The notes beneath the pieces were generated by a model. The model was not told where the DNA came from and ran no database searches. It was given only the letters and a program-made list of their open reading frames with translations. Of a DNA stretch of 14,814 nt, positions 1 to 6,481 are shown one piece after another. The DNA comes from Candidatus Latescibacterota bacterium (GTDB lineage Bacteria; Latescibacterota; MVCY01): contig JAUWEO010000015.1 in the NCBI GenBank assembly GCA_030608245.1, forward strand, positions 1-14,814, given 5' to 3'. How positions within the stretch are numbered: the stretch's first letter is position 1; each line of letters begins with the position of its first letter. The position numbers and the translations under genes are program-made.

Positions 1-2
1 GT

Positions 3-653
3 CTGCCGAGGGAGTTTAGCTACTACTGGATGTGTTGCGTTCTAGCAGACTTTGAGAAATCTGAGACAAGTCCAGATTTCGGTGCCATTCGGGATTTCGT
101 CGCATTTGATAGGAAAAAAGTCTATCCGAGATTCTTTCCAACCCTCAGTATTTCCCCGGGGGTGGTAGCCAAAGAAAAGGATTCAAAAGGACGTCCCATA
201 CGCAAATGGAAGGCCCCCTTTCCAGAGTGTCCCACCTTCAAAATAGAAGGTTTTTTGCACCTGATCGATGGAGAGACTCTTAAGGTAACAATCAAACACA
301 TCATGGAGGCAAAGAGAGTAGTCCTCGAAGAATGTCCTCATCCTCTTGCCAGCCTTATCATGAAGGCCAAAGAGCGTGTTAAAGTTAGGGACAGAAAACG
401 TCAGATAGAGATAATAGACAAGTATCGTAAAGGAAAAGCAACGATTGATGACCTTCTTCGGGATGAGTATTGGAATGATGAAACCCGAGAGGGTATTAGA
501 GTTCTCAAAAAGACCTGCGGAAAAAGCGAATGGCGATACCGTGACGAGGAGAAAAAACTGAAAAAGAGGGTTTGGGACCGAGTTTACCGTAGAATTAAGA
601 GGTCCGGATTAAATCCTAAAAAGGCAGAAACCAAATGGTGGTTACCTCAGTAA
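3..653 (+). CDS. Hypothetical basic protein, probably 5'-truncated by the window edge
   Basis: I do not recognise this protein. The reading frame is open to the left edge. The first in-frame ATG is at 30, but its nearest purine-rich stretch (GGGAG at 9-13) is 16 bases away, too far for a normal ribosome site, so the gene probably starts outside the window. Counted from that ATG there are 207 residues. The first half is mixed, with aromatic and proline-containing segments. The last 90 residues or so are very rich in Lys, Arg and Glu and contain WNDETREG near residue 149, then a strongly basic tail ending in WWLPQ. No signal peptide, membrane segment or catalytic motif is visible. The basic tail would suit nucleic-acid binding, but that is inference only. 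It ends in a TAA TAA double stop and is followed by a long gap before the next gene. Confidence 0.6.
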   Translation: MPREFSYYWMCCVLADFEKSETSPDFGAIRDFVAFDRKKVYPRFFPTLSISPGVVAKEKDSKGRPIRKWKAPFPECPTFKIEGFLHLIDGETLKVTIKHIMEAKRVVLEECPHPLASLIMKAKERVKVRDRKRQIEIIDKYRKGKATIDDLLRDEYWNDETREGIRVLKKTCGKSEWRYRDEEKKLKKRVWDRVYRRIKRSGLNPKKAETKWWLPQ

Positions 654-757
654 TAAGTCTCGACAGAATGGACGTTCTGATGCATTCAAATAGCTCCAGT
701 ATCCCCAAAAATCTCTTCTCCATAAGATACTTATATTGGTGAGCTAGCAAGCACCTC

Positions 758-835
758 AACAACAAAAAACTACCGGCATTGAATTTTTTATGCGACAACA
801 GCCATTGTAGCTGTCGCAGTCGTATTTTGGTTGTT
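758..835 (+). other. Nested inverted repeat, possible structured RNA or long 3' UTR
   Basis: An outer A/T-rich stem pairs AACAAC plus an A run (758-768) with a T run plus GTTGTT (825-835), with one mismatch. Inside it an inner stem pairs GCGAC and AGC (792-802, three-base bulge) with GCTGTCGC (810-817) around a seven-base loop. The structure lies just upstream of the terminator at 844-885. Together they could be the end of a small RNA or the 3' UTR of the upstream gene. Pairing was judged by eye, and no promoter is convincing immediately upstream. Confidence 0.35.
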
Positions 836-843
836 TTATCTTT

Positions 844-885
844 AAGCCCGGAAGATGAATAATTTTTCATTCCCGGGCTTTTTTT
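844..885 (+). terminator. Rho-independent terminator
   Basis: AAGCCCGG (844-851) pairs with CCGGGCTT (873-880). An inner ATGAA/TTCAT stem lies within the loop, and a run of seven T follows the GC stem directly (879-885). Orientation is for + strand transcripts, ending either the gene at the left edge or a small RNA from the structured stretch before it. Confidence 0.85.
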
Positions 886-901
886 GTGCTCATACGGAAC
901 A

Positions 902-1018
902 ATGGAGTTGAGCGATATGAAGCAGACTCATTTTGACGGGGAAGACAGTCAGACTCTTAGCGAGTCTATAGCGTTGTTTTTCTGCAGAACAACTCAAACA
1001 CAAGGTATACACATCTGA
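902..1018 (+). CDS. Possible 38-residue leader ORF coupled to the HTH gene
   Basis: An ATG at 902 opens a 38-codon frame that begins just after the terminator. Its TGA stop (1016-1018) shares a base with the ATG of the helix-turn-helix gene (TGATG), an arrangement typical of translational coupling. A second ATG in frame lies at 917. The ribosome site is poor (GGAA, only three bases before the ATG) and the peptide matches nothing I know. The helix-turn-helix gene itself has only a weak and distant AAGG upstream, so coupling from this frame would explain how it is translated. Real coding status is uncertain and it may be chance. Confidence 0.25.
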   Translation: MELSDMKQTHFDGEDSQTLSESIALFFCRTTQTQGIHI

Positions 1019-1230
1019 TGACTGAGATCAACCCAAAACACCTCCTGAATAAACGTCAAATGGCTGACTATTTAGGACTTAGGGTTTATACCATAGACAG
1101 CTGGGTATCCCAGAAAAAGATCCCATTTGTGAAGGTTGGTCGATGTGTCCGATTTCGCCCTGAGGCGATTGAATCTTGGCTAAAAGAACGGACGGTTGAA
1201 CCTCTCCCATTTCAAACAAAAAGGACTTGA
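1018..1230 (+). CDS. Excisionase-type helix-turn-helix DNA-binding protein (HTH_17-like)
   Basis: This is a 70-residue protein with the layout of the excisionase/MerR-like winged-helix family. The 'LLNKRQMADYLGL' type helix (about 9-21) is followed by a recognition helix around 'YTIDSWVSQKKIP' (24-36). The wing reads 'FVKVGRCVRFRPEAIESWL' (37-55), with the basic-aromatic pattern usual for HTH_17. It has no other domain. Family members act as small DNA-binding proteins, either as excisionases or recombination directionality factors of mobile elements or as stand-alone regulators. No integrase is present in the window, so a link to a mobile element cannot be shown. ATG 1018 is the only plausible start: the frame reaches back to a TAG at 958-960 without another ATG, GTG or TTG. 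The stop codon overlaps the -35 box of the tRNA promoter. Confidence 0.85.
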   Translation: MTEINPKHLLNKRQMADYLGLRVYTIDSWVSQKKIPFVKVGRCVRFRPEAIESWLKERTVEPLPFQTKRT

Positions 1231-1255
1231 CAAAATGGCATCGGTATTTTATACT
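1227..1255 (+). promoter_or_regulatory. Sigma70 promoter of the tRNA-Arg/tRNA-His unit
   Basis: TTGACA (1227-1232), a 17-base spacer and TATACT (1250-1255) form a near-consensus promoter. Transcription would start around 1262, one or two bases before the mature 5' end of tRNA-Arg at 1264. The -35 box overlaps the TGA stop (1228-1230) of the helix-turn-helix gene. Confidence 0.88.
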
Positions 1256-1263
1256 TACTTAAT

Positions 1264-1337
1264 GCGCCTGTAGCTCAGTTGGATAGAGCAGCGGACTTCT
1301 AATCCGCAGGTCGGGCGTTCGAGTCGCCCCAGGCGTG
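1264..1337 (+). tRNA. tRNA-Arg (anticodon TCT)
   Basis: A full cloverleaf is visible. The acceptor pairs GCGCCTG (1264-1270) with CAGGCGT (1330-1336), with one G-T pair at the end. The D stem is GCTC/GAGC (1273-1276 with 1286-1289). The anticodon stem is GCGGA/TCCGC around CTTCTAA, anticodon TCT at 1298-1300. A five-base variable loop and the T stem GGGCG/CGCCC with TTCGAGT follow. The discriminator is G1337. CCA is not encoded (CTT follows), so it must be added after transcription. It would read AGA, and AGG by wobble. Confidence 0.97.
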
Positions 1338-1350
1338 CTTCATAATCGAT

Positions 1351-1429
1351 GGTGAGTGTAGCTCAGTCAGGTTAGAGCACCAGGTTGTGGCCCTGGTGGT
1401 CGGGGGTTCAAGTCCCCTCACTCACCCCA
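1351..1429 (+). tRNA. tRNA-His (anticodon GTG), CCA encoded
   Basis: The acceptor pairs GTGAGTG (1352-1358) with CACTCAC (1419-1425). The extra G at -1 typical of tRNA-His (1351) faces C73 (1426). The D stem is GCTC/GAGC. The anticodon stem CCAGG/CCTGG holds TTGTGGC, anticodon GTG at 1387-1389. The T arm is GGGGG/CCCCT with TTCAAGT and includes one G-T pair. CCA is encoded at 1427-1429, unlike in the tRNA-Arg 13 bases upstream. The two are probably cut from one transcript. Confidence 0.97.
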
Positions 1430-1437
1430 GAATGAGA

Positions 1438-1470
1438 AAGGCCCCGGTCTGTTTCAAAAGCCGGGGCCTT
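1438..1470. terminator. GC-rich hairpin between tRNA-His and secDF, probable bidirectional terminator
   Basis: AAGGCCCCGG (1438-1447) and CCGGGGCCTT (1461-1470) form a perfect ten-base stem around a 13-base loop. It starts nine bases after tRNA-His. T tracts are short on both sides (CCTTGCCATTT on +, CCTTTCTCATT on -). It most likely ends the tRNA transcript, and may also stop secDF transcription coming from the other side. Confidence 0.65.
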
Positions 1471-1565
1471 GCCATTTCGGTGTTTTTCAGTGTTCAATTT
1501 TCCGGATACAGTTTCATCGAGGAACAGGAAGGTCTGTGCCCCCGCCTATTGCTGATAACTATATC

Positions 1566-4145
1566 TCACACCGTTTTCTTTCTAGATCTTGCACGAGAAG
1601 AGACGGTAATCGCCAACTTCGCCTGTTTCTTCCTCTCCACTTTGGCCTGCCATTCTACCAGGATAGGACTGACGATGTAAATAGAGGAATATGTCCCCAC
1701 TACGATACCGATTAACAGGGCGAAAGAGAAATCGTGAATCACCTCTCCTCCGAATAGAAACAGAGACAGCACTACTAAAATAGTAGTTAAAGATGTGATC
1801 ATAGTGCGCCCTAAGGTTACATTTATACAACGGTTAATGATGTCGGGATATCTCTCCCTTTTGTAGAGTTTCAACCCCTCTCTGATTCGGTCAGAGACCA
1901 CGATGGTGTCATTTAGAGAGTAGCCGACAATGGTAAGCAAGGCGGCAACAATGGTTAAGGAGAACTCTTTATTGAGCAGAGAAAATACCCCCATAGTGAT
2001 CAGCACATCGTGGAACAGGGCGACGACAGCAGCTACGCCGAATTTGAACTCAAATCGTATGGCAATGTAGAGAAGCATCCCCAGCAGGGCGATCAGCATC
2101 GCCTTGATGGCCTTCCCTTTCAATTCACTTCCAATCTTAGGCCCTACCTTTTCCTGCCGCAGCAGCCACTCTTCCTCCTTGCCGGATAGCTCTGTCTTAA
2201 AGCTCTGTTTCAAAGTGCCTTTTATCGCCTCGGCTATCTCTGTGCCGGCCTCTCGTTCTCCCACTCTGATAAGCACATCATTGGGATCTCCCCATTGTTT
2301 AATCTCACTTTCTCTGAGATCTACAATTCGTTCCTCTAATTGAACCTCGGCTAAGGATTCCCTTATCTCTTCTACAGGGACAGGGGTGCGAAAGTGAATG
2401 CCCAGCAGGGTTCCCCCAGTGAAGTCCAATCCCAGGTTAGGTCCTTTGTGTAGGACAAGGGAAGACAGCCCCACCAAGATGGCTACCCCAGAGCCCAGAA
2501 GAACAGCGCGTCTTCTGTCGATAAATCTGAATCTTGTGCCCACAAATGGGGCAAATTTCCCGATGCTCAGTCCTTTGGCCCCGCGCCCAGTAATTAGCTC
2601 GAAGATGACTCTTGTCACCACTATGGCGGTGAACATACTGGCCAGGATGCCGATGGAGAGGGTCACGGCGAATCCTCTTATGGGCCCGGTACCAAAGTAA
2701 TAAAGCACCAAAGCGGCAATAAGAGTAGTTATGTTGGCGTCCAGGATGGTTCTAAAGGCACGGGTGTAACCGTTTTCGATAGCCACCCGAATGGTTCTGC
2801 CGGCTCGCAACTCCTCTCTGATCCTCTCGAAGATGAGCACATTGGCGTCTATTGCCATACCGATGGTGAGAATAAGTCCGGCCATACCGGGGAGGGTAAG
2901 GGTAGCGTGGAAGCCTGCCAGCACTCCCAGGATGAGCACTAAGTTTAACACGAGGGCCAAATCGGCGATTAGACCTGCTGTTCCATAGTAGAAGATCATA
3001 AAGGCGATGACTATAAGGAAACCGATAATGCCGGCACGAAGTCCGGTTCGGATGGAGTCGCTTCCCAGTGATGGCCCTATAGTTCGCTCCTCGATGATAT
3101 TTAGGGGGGCAGGCAGGGCACCGCTTCGGAGCACAATAGCCAGGTCGGTGGCCTCTTCCAATGTGCGGCTGCCGGTGATAATGGAGCGTCCATTGCCGAT
3201 CTTATCCAAGATCTCTGGGGCTGTGTGAACCTTGCCATCCAGAACAATGGCCATCCGTTTGCCGATATTGGCACCTGTTAATCGGGAGAACAGCCTCACT
3301 CCTTCACGGGTAGTGGAAAACTCCACAACAGGCTGCCCTTCATATTGGCCGGTGCCGATGTTGGCATCGGCGTCCCCTACCATAGCTCCGGTCATCTCCG
3401 GTTGGGATTTCACATAGTATAGCGGATAAACCTGCTGTTCTGGTGGTCCTTCCGGTTGGTGTCCCAAGAGAAACTGAGCGTCCGCTGGAATAAGTTCCTG
3501 CACTTCAGGCCGAGCAAGGATGGCCTTCACTTTATATATATTCCCAGTTGGGACAGCGATATAATGACCATATTCGACGAGCAATGACTGGAAAGGTCGA
3601 GTCTTAGTGATCTCACGGAAGAGCTCAACGGTCTCCTCTTCTTTAACGGTGGTGTCTTTCTGGGCCAGGAATCTGTCTATTTTGCTGAGCACAGGGGACA
3701 GGTCATCTGGACTTTTGAGGAGTTTGAATTCCAGCAGAGCGGTCTCGCCGATTAACGTCTTCGCCCGACTGATATCCCGGAGTCCTGGCAGCTCAATAAT
3801 TATTCTGTTGCCAGCCGCTTGCTGGATGATTGGCTCTGTCACCCCGAACTGGTCTATCCTGTTTCTGATTACCCTGATAGCGCTTGCTACCGCTTTCTTG
3901 TGCTTATCAGGAGGAACACCAGAAAGATCCGCCTCCAACACCAAGTGTGTTCCCCCCTGTAGATCGAGACCCAGTTTGATAGCATTGGCCTCTAACTTCT
4001 CTAACTTACTGGACTCTTCCAGCCGTAAATGGGTTTTCTCCCTTTCCGAAAGGATATGTAGCTTAACTGTTGGGTAAATAGACCACAGCGAGGCAATGAT
4101 CACAATGACAATAAGAACCGCCTTCCAGATCCAGCTTCTCCTCAT
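1566..4145 (-). CDS. secDF: Protein translocase subunit SecDF (fused SecD and SecF)
   Basis: This accessory RND-type membrane protein of the Sec translocon uses the proton gradient to help pull exported proteins across the membrane. Its 859 residues hold both subunits. The SecD half starts with a membrane helix (8-26). It then has the D1 motif LGLDLQGG (58-65), a large periplasmic P1 region (to about 365), and five helices including the AIDANVLIFERIREEL motif with the proton-relay Asp433. The SecF half starts near 545 with a helix, then LGLDFTGG (571-578), a smaller periplasmic domain, and GYSLNDTIVVSDRIRE (741-756) with Asp746. A basic cytoplasmic tail ends the protein. The start at 4145 has GGGAGA eight bases upstream. 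Most bacteria have two genes (secD, secF), though fusion is known in several lineages. No yajC is adjacent. A 179-base gap separates it from pdxJ. Confidence 0.97.
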   Translation of the reverse strand: MRRSWIWKAVLIVIVIIASLWSIYPTVKLHILSEREKTHLRLEESSKLEKLEANAIKLGLDLQGGTHLVLEADLSGVPPDKHKKAVASAIRVIRNRIDQFGVTEPIIQQAAGNRIIIELPGLRDISRAKTLIGETALLEFKLLKSPDDLSPVLSKIDRFLAQKDTTVKEEETVELFREITKTRPFQSLLVEYGHYIAVPTGNIYKVKAILARPEVQELIPADAQFLLGHQPEGPPEQQVYPLYYVKSQPEMTGAMVGDADANIGTGQYEGQPVVEFSTTREGVRLFSRLTGANIGKRMAIVLDGKVHTAPEILDKIGNGRSIITGSRTLEEATDLAIVLRSGALPAPLNIIEERTIGPSLGSDSIRTGLRAGIIGFLIVIAFMIFYYGTAGLIADLALVLNLVLILGVLAGFHATLTLPGMAGLILTIGMAIDANVLIFERIREELRAGRTIRVAIENGYTRAFRTILDANITTLIAALVLYYFGTGPIRGFAVTLSIGILASMFTAIVVTRVIFELITGRGAKGLSIGKFAPFVGTRFRFIDRRRAVLLGSGVAILVGLSSLVLHKGPNLGLDFTGGTLLGIHFRTPVPVEEIRESLAEVQLEERIVDLRESEIKQWGDPNDVLIRVGEREAGTEIAEAIKGTLKQSFKTELSGKEEEWLLRQEKVGPKIGSELKGKAIKAMLIALLGMLLYIAIRFEFKFGVAAVVALFHDVLITMGVFSLLNKEFSLTIVAALLTIVGYSLNDTIVVSDRIREGLKLYKRERYPDIINRCINVTLGRTMITSLTTILVVLSLFLFGGEVIHDFSFALLIGIVVGTYSSIYIVSPILVEWQAKVERKKQAKLAITVSSRARSRKKTV

Positions 4146-4208
4146 CGATCTCTCCCTTCTTGGATTTGGGTGTTGAAGATTGATTCTTTCGTAATACGGT
4201 TAAATCTC

Positions 4209-4300
4209 GCCACCAAGACACAAAGAGCACAAAAAAACAGAATGCCCGATTTTTCAATTATCAAAAGTATCTTTCTTTGTGTCCTTGGTGTCTTTGTGGC
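4209..4300. repeat. Imperfect palindromic intergenic repeat A
   Basis: Two 30-base arms (4209-4238 and 4271-4300) are inverted copies matching at 24 of 30 positions, separated by 32 A/T-rich bases. The right arm contains TTTGTGTCCTTGGTGTCTTT and the left arm is its imperfect complement. It fills the gap between pdxJ and secDF. The composition (CCAAGACACAAAG-like) resembles dispersed palindromes I recall from environmental bacterial genomes. In RNA it would form a long hairpin that could act in termination or mRNA stability. Confidence 0.7.
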
Positions 4301-4324
4301 AAAATCGACTTTATCGTTCCGGGT

Positions 4325-5041
4325 TTATCTGCGCACCAGGGCGAGCATTTCTCTGACTGCGCTTTCCAGTCCCGCCAGTACTGCCCTGGCGATTATGGAA
4401 TGGCCGATAGATACTTCCTCGATCTGGTTGATCTGAGTGATACGGGAGACATTCTGGTAAGTAAGGCCGTGTCCGGAGTTGATTCCCAGGCCCAACTTCT
4501 CGCCGGCCATCGCCATATCCCTTATCTTTTCCCACTGTTCTGTTTCTTGGGCGAAGTCGGTGGCGTTGGCGTACTCACCGCTGTGAAGCTCGACGTAGTC
4601 GGCACCGATCCGGGCTGACTCTCTCACCTGTTTCAGATCAGGGTCGACAAACAGGCTGACTAAGATTTCACTGCTGTGAAGAGTTGAAATCGCCATCTCC
4701 AGCTCCTTTGTCTTCTGAAGCACATCCAGTCCCCCCTCAGTAGTGAGTTCTTCTCTTTTTTCTGGCACCAAGGTGACCATATCGGGCATGATCTCTCGGG
4801 CGATAGTAACCATCTCGTCTGTGGCAGCCATCTCCATATTGAGATGCGTCTTGACCGTATGCCTCAACAGCTGCAGGTCACGGTCGTTGATGTGCCTGCG
4901 GTCCTCTCTCAGATGGACGGTGATGCCATCAGCCCCAGCCAACTCAACCAGGACGGCAGCAGCTACGGGATCTGGCTCCCTTGCCTTCCTGGCCTGACGA
5001 AGAGTAGCCACATGATCCACATTTACACTTAGTTTGGGCAT
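4325..5041 (-). CDS. pdxJ: Pyridoxine 5'-phosphate synthase PdxJ
   Basis: PdxJ condenses 1-deoxy-xylulose 5-phosphate with 3-amino-2-oxopropyl phosphate to form pyridoxine 5'-phosphate, the last ring-building step of DXP-dependent vitamin B6 synthesis. The 238 residues match the family's length. They contain NVDHVATLRQAR (7-18), HLREDRRHI (43-51), VPEKREE (92-98), GINSGHGLTYQNV (186-198) and IGHSIIARA (212-220). His43, Glu70 and His191 correspond to the catalytic residues of the E. coli enzyme. The start at 5041 gives the canonical MPKLSVNVDH beginning and has AGGAGG nine bases upstream. The frame stays open back to an ATG at 5215, but that start lies inside the promoter, and the added 58 residues would translate repeat B. 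No pdxA or other B6 gene is nearby. Confidence 0.97.
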   Translation of the reverse strand: MPKLSVNVDHVATLRQARKAREPDPVAAAVLVELAGADGITVHLREDRRHINDRDLQLLRHTVKTHLNMEMAATDEMVTIAREIMPDMVTLVPEKREELTTEGGLDVLQKTKELEMAISTLHSSEILVSLFVDPDLKQVRESARIGADYVELHSGEYANATDFAQETEQWEKIRDMAMAGEKLGLGINSGHGLTYQNVSRITQINQIEEVSIGHSIIARAVLAGLESAVREMLALVRR

Positions 5042-5050
5042 AACCAAAAA

Positions 5051-5056
5051 CCTCCT
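5051..5056 (-). promoter_or_regulatory. Ribosome binding site that fixes the pdxJ start
   Basis: A perfect AGGAGG lies nine bases before the ATG at 5041. It supports the short, family-length PdxJ over the longer frame starting at 5215. Confidence 0.85.
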
Positions 5057-5063
5057 ATCAAAC

Positions 5064-5147
5064 TTCACCGCACAAACACAGAGATAACAAAAATCGCAGA
5101 GAAAGAGAGGATGCCTCCCTGTTTGTTTGGCTGTCTTCGCGGTGGAA
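5064..5147. repeat. Degenerate palindromic repeat B in the pdxJ leader
   Basis: CACCGC (5066-5071) and GCGGTG (5139-5144) are perfect inverted ends. Inside them both arms carry similar (A)CAAACACAG / GAAGACAG-type sequence, so the element looks like an eroded palindrome of about 84 bases. It lies in the untranslated leader between the promoter at 5204-5232 and the pdxJ ribosome site. Its A-rich, CACCGC-ended arms differ from repeat A, although the style is similar. Confidence 0.5.
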
Positions 5148-5203
5148 TGAAGCTTTACGCGGTCTCCACAGGGAAGGAAGTTCGTGCGAATGGATTGAAA
5201 TTG

Positions 5204-5232
5204 AAGATAATGCATAAATGGCCAAAAGTCAA
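5204..5232 (-). promoter_or_regulatory. Candidate sigma70 promoter for pdxJ
   Basis: Read on the - strand, TTGACT (5232-5227), 17 bases, then TATCTT (5209-5204). It lies in the gap after the EndoQ-like gene and would start transcription near 5197, giving pdxJ a leader of about 155 bases that includes repeat B. Confidence 0.6.
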
Positions 5233-5254
5233 CAGAAATTCTCCCCCTGCGCCA

Positions 5255-6481
5255 TCAGAACAGGTTCATTTGTGCCTGTTGTTGCTCCTTTCGTTCCAAC
5301 ACTTTCACCTTCCCATATACCCCATCGTAACCTGGAGAAATCTGGACCTCTCCATTTCTGACTTTCAGGATATCTTCACAAATCCTCCCAGGAACGAGTT
5401 TTTCTAACTCCTCAGCAGGAGCTTCTAAGAGGACATTGAATTCGCTTCCAAAGCGCTGGACCAATCTATCATATTGGGTATTTGCTGTCACAGTCTTTTC
5501 CCCCACATCTAATGCCTCACTTATTATCTCCGCGAGAGGAACCAGATGTCTGCAGGGAACTGGCTTCTGAGGGGTGAATCCTTCCGGTCTGTCGGCCAGT
5601 TCATCGATTCTGTGCATCACCCCTACGGTAAGAGGAGCCCCGCAGACCGGACATCGGTTATTGAGTTTCTTTGATTCTTTAGGTGACAAGCACACATCGC
5701 ACTTCCGGTGCCCGTCGTAGTGGTACTTACCCTCCTGGGGAAAAAACTCTATGGTGCTTAGAAAGCCATTCTTAGTCTTGATGGCCTCTCTGATTTCTCT
5801 ATAACCGAAGGGGACATCGAAGATATTTGCCTCTCTGCCTATCCTAACCGGGGAGTGAGCGTCAGAATTAGAGATAAAGGTGAATCTATCCAAACAGCTC
5901 AGACGCCAGTTCATGGGAGGATCGGAGGAAAGTCCGGTCTCCAAGGCGTAGATATTTTCTGTTTGATCCCCGAAGCACTCCGTGATGTGGTCGAAGCCTG
6001 AATTGGCGCCGAACAGGGAGAACCAGGGCGTCCAGACATGAGCGGGGACGATGAGACAGTCTGCCGAGATGTCCAGCACCAGTTTCACTAAATCGCTGGC
6101 GGAGAGGGCCAGGTTGGGTCTGCCATCCACCCTCAAGTCCCCGTAGGACTGCAAGGCTGTATTGATCTGCTCAACAGTCTCAAAACTCGGAGCGAATATC
6201 ATGTTGTGTATCCTTTTGCCCACCCCGTTGTGGTGAAAATTGTTGCAAACTTCAGCAGTTAAGATGAACAAGGTTTCTCCATACTGAAACAATCCCTCCC
6301 CGGTGCGGTTCAGATTGCTTTTAAGTTCAAACAACCACTGGGGATGGGTGAAATCCCCTGTGCCCAACAGCCTTATCCCTTTCAGCCGGGCGTACCTGTC
6401 CAAGTTCTCTACATCCATCTGGTCGCTTGTGGCTCGACTGTATCTGGAGTGGATATGAAAATCAGCGATGAATTCAGCCAT
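5255..6481 (-). CDS. EndoQ-like PHP-domain endonuclease (TIGR00375 family)
   Basis: The 408 residues have the layout of endonuclease Q, a repair enzyme that cuts 5' of deaminated bases such as uracil and hypoxanthine. The PHP metal site is visible: DFHIHS (7-12, with His9 and His11), GTGDFTHP (40-47), the PAHVWTPWFS segment (146-155, His148) and SNSDAHS (204-210, Asp207 and His209). A zinc-binding insert follows with Cys261, Cys264, Cys277 and Cys280 (CDVC...CPVCG). The C-terminal region contains LVPGRICEDILKVRNGEVQ (about 362-380). The protein ends in QMNLF (404-408), which fits the bacterial sliding-clamp binding pentapeptide QL(S/D)LF. Older annotations call such proteins 'UvrD-associated PHP protein'. 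The ATG overlaps the end of dtd by eight bases, so the two are co-translated. Family assignment is confident; activity on deaminated bases is inferred from homologues. Confidence 0.9.
   Translation of the reverse strand: MAEFIADFHIHSRYSRATSDQMDVENLDRYARLKGIRLLGTGDFTHPQWLFELKSNLNRTGEGLFQYGETLFILTAEVCNNFHHNGVGKRIHNMIFAPSFETVEQINTALQSYGDLRVDGRPNLALSASDLVKLVLDISADCLIVPAHVWTPWFSLFGANSGFDHITECFGDQTENIYALETGLSSDPPMNWRLSCLDRFTFISNSDAHSPVRIGREANIFDVPFGYREIREAIKTKNGFLSTIEFFPQEGKYHYDGHRKCDVCLSPKESKKLNNRCPVCGAPLTVGVMHRIDELADRPEGFTPQKPVPCRHLVPLAEIISEALDVGEKTVTANTQYDRLVQRFGSEFNVLLEAPAEELEKLVPGRICEDILKVRNGEVQISPGYDGVYGKVKVLERKEQQQAQMNLF

Larger units (their letters stand above)
654..1017. other. 364-base intergenic region with structured RNA, terminator and mini-ORF
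   Basis: No long gene is supported here. From left to right the stretch holds a short perfect hairpin (CAGAA/TTCTG, 664-679), a nested inverted-repeat structure (758-835), a strong rho-independent terminator (844-885), and a possible 38-codon ORF (902-1018) reading into the helix-turn-helix gene. A long ORF on the opposite strand (870 down to 616) runs through the terminator stem and has no family resemblance, so I regard it as a shadow. Confidence 0.6.

Noticed and set aside
758..835. Integron attC-like site
   Set aside because: The outer arms do not fit the RYYYAAC/GTTRRRY core sites and no integrase or cassette array is present.
616..870. 84-codon ORF on the - strand
   Set aside because: It runs through the terminator stem and overlaps the end of the left-edge gene; the translation resembles no family and has no ribosome site worth naming.
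932..970. Promoter with TTGACG near 933 and TCTATA near 965 for the HTH gene
   Set aside because: The spacer is about 26 bases, far from the 16-18 needed.
1018..1429. Integrated mobile element at the tRNA-Arg or tRNA-His gene
   Set aside because: The excisionase-like gene lies on the 5' side of the tRNAs, no integrase is present, and I found no duplicated tRNA 3' end in the window.
4063..4257. 64-codon ORF on the - strand before secDF, considered as yajC
   Set aside because: The translation has no YajC features, covers repeat A, and overlaps the secDF start.
5042..5215. Longer PdxJ starting at 5215
   Set aside because: The added 58 residues come from the promoter spacer and repeat B; the conserved MPKLSVNVDH start with AGGAGG nine bases upstream is at 5041.
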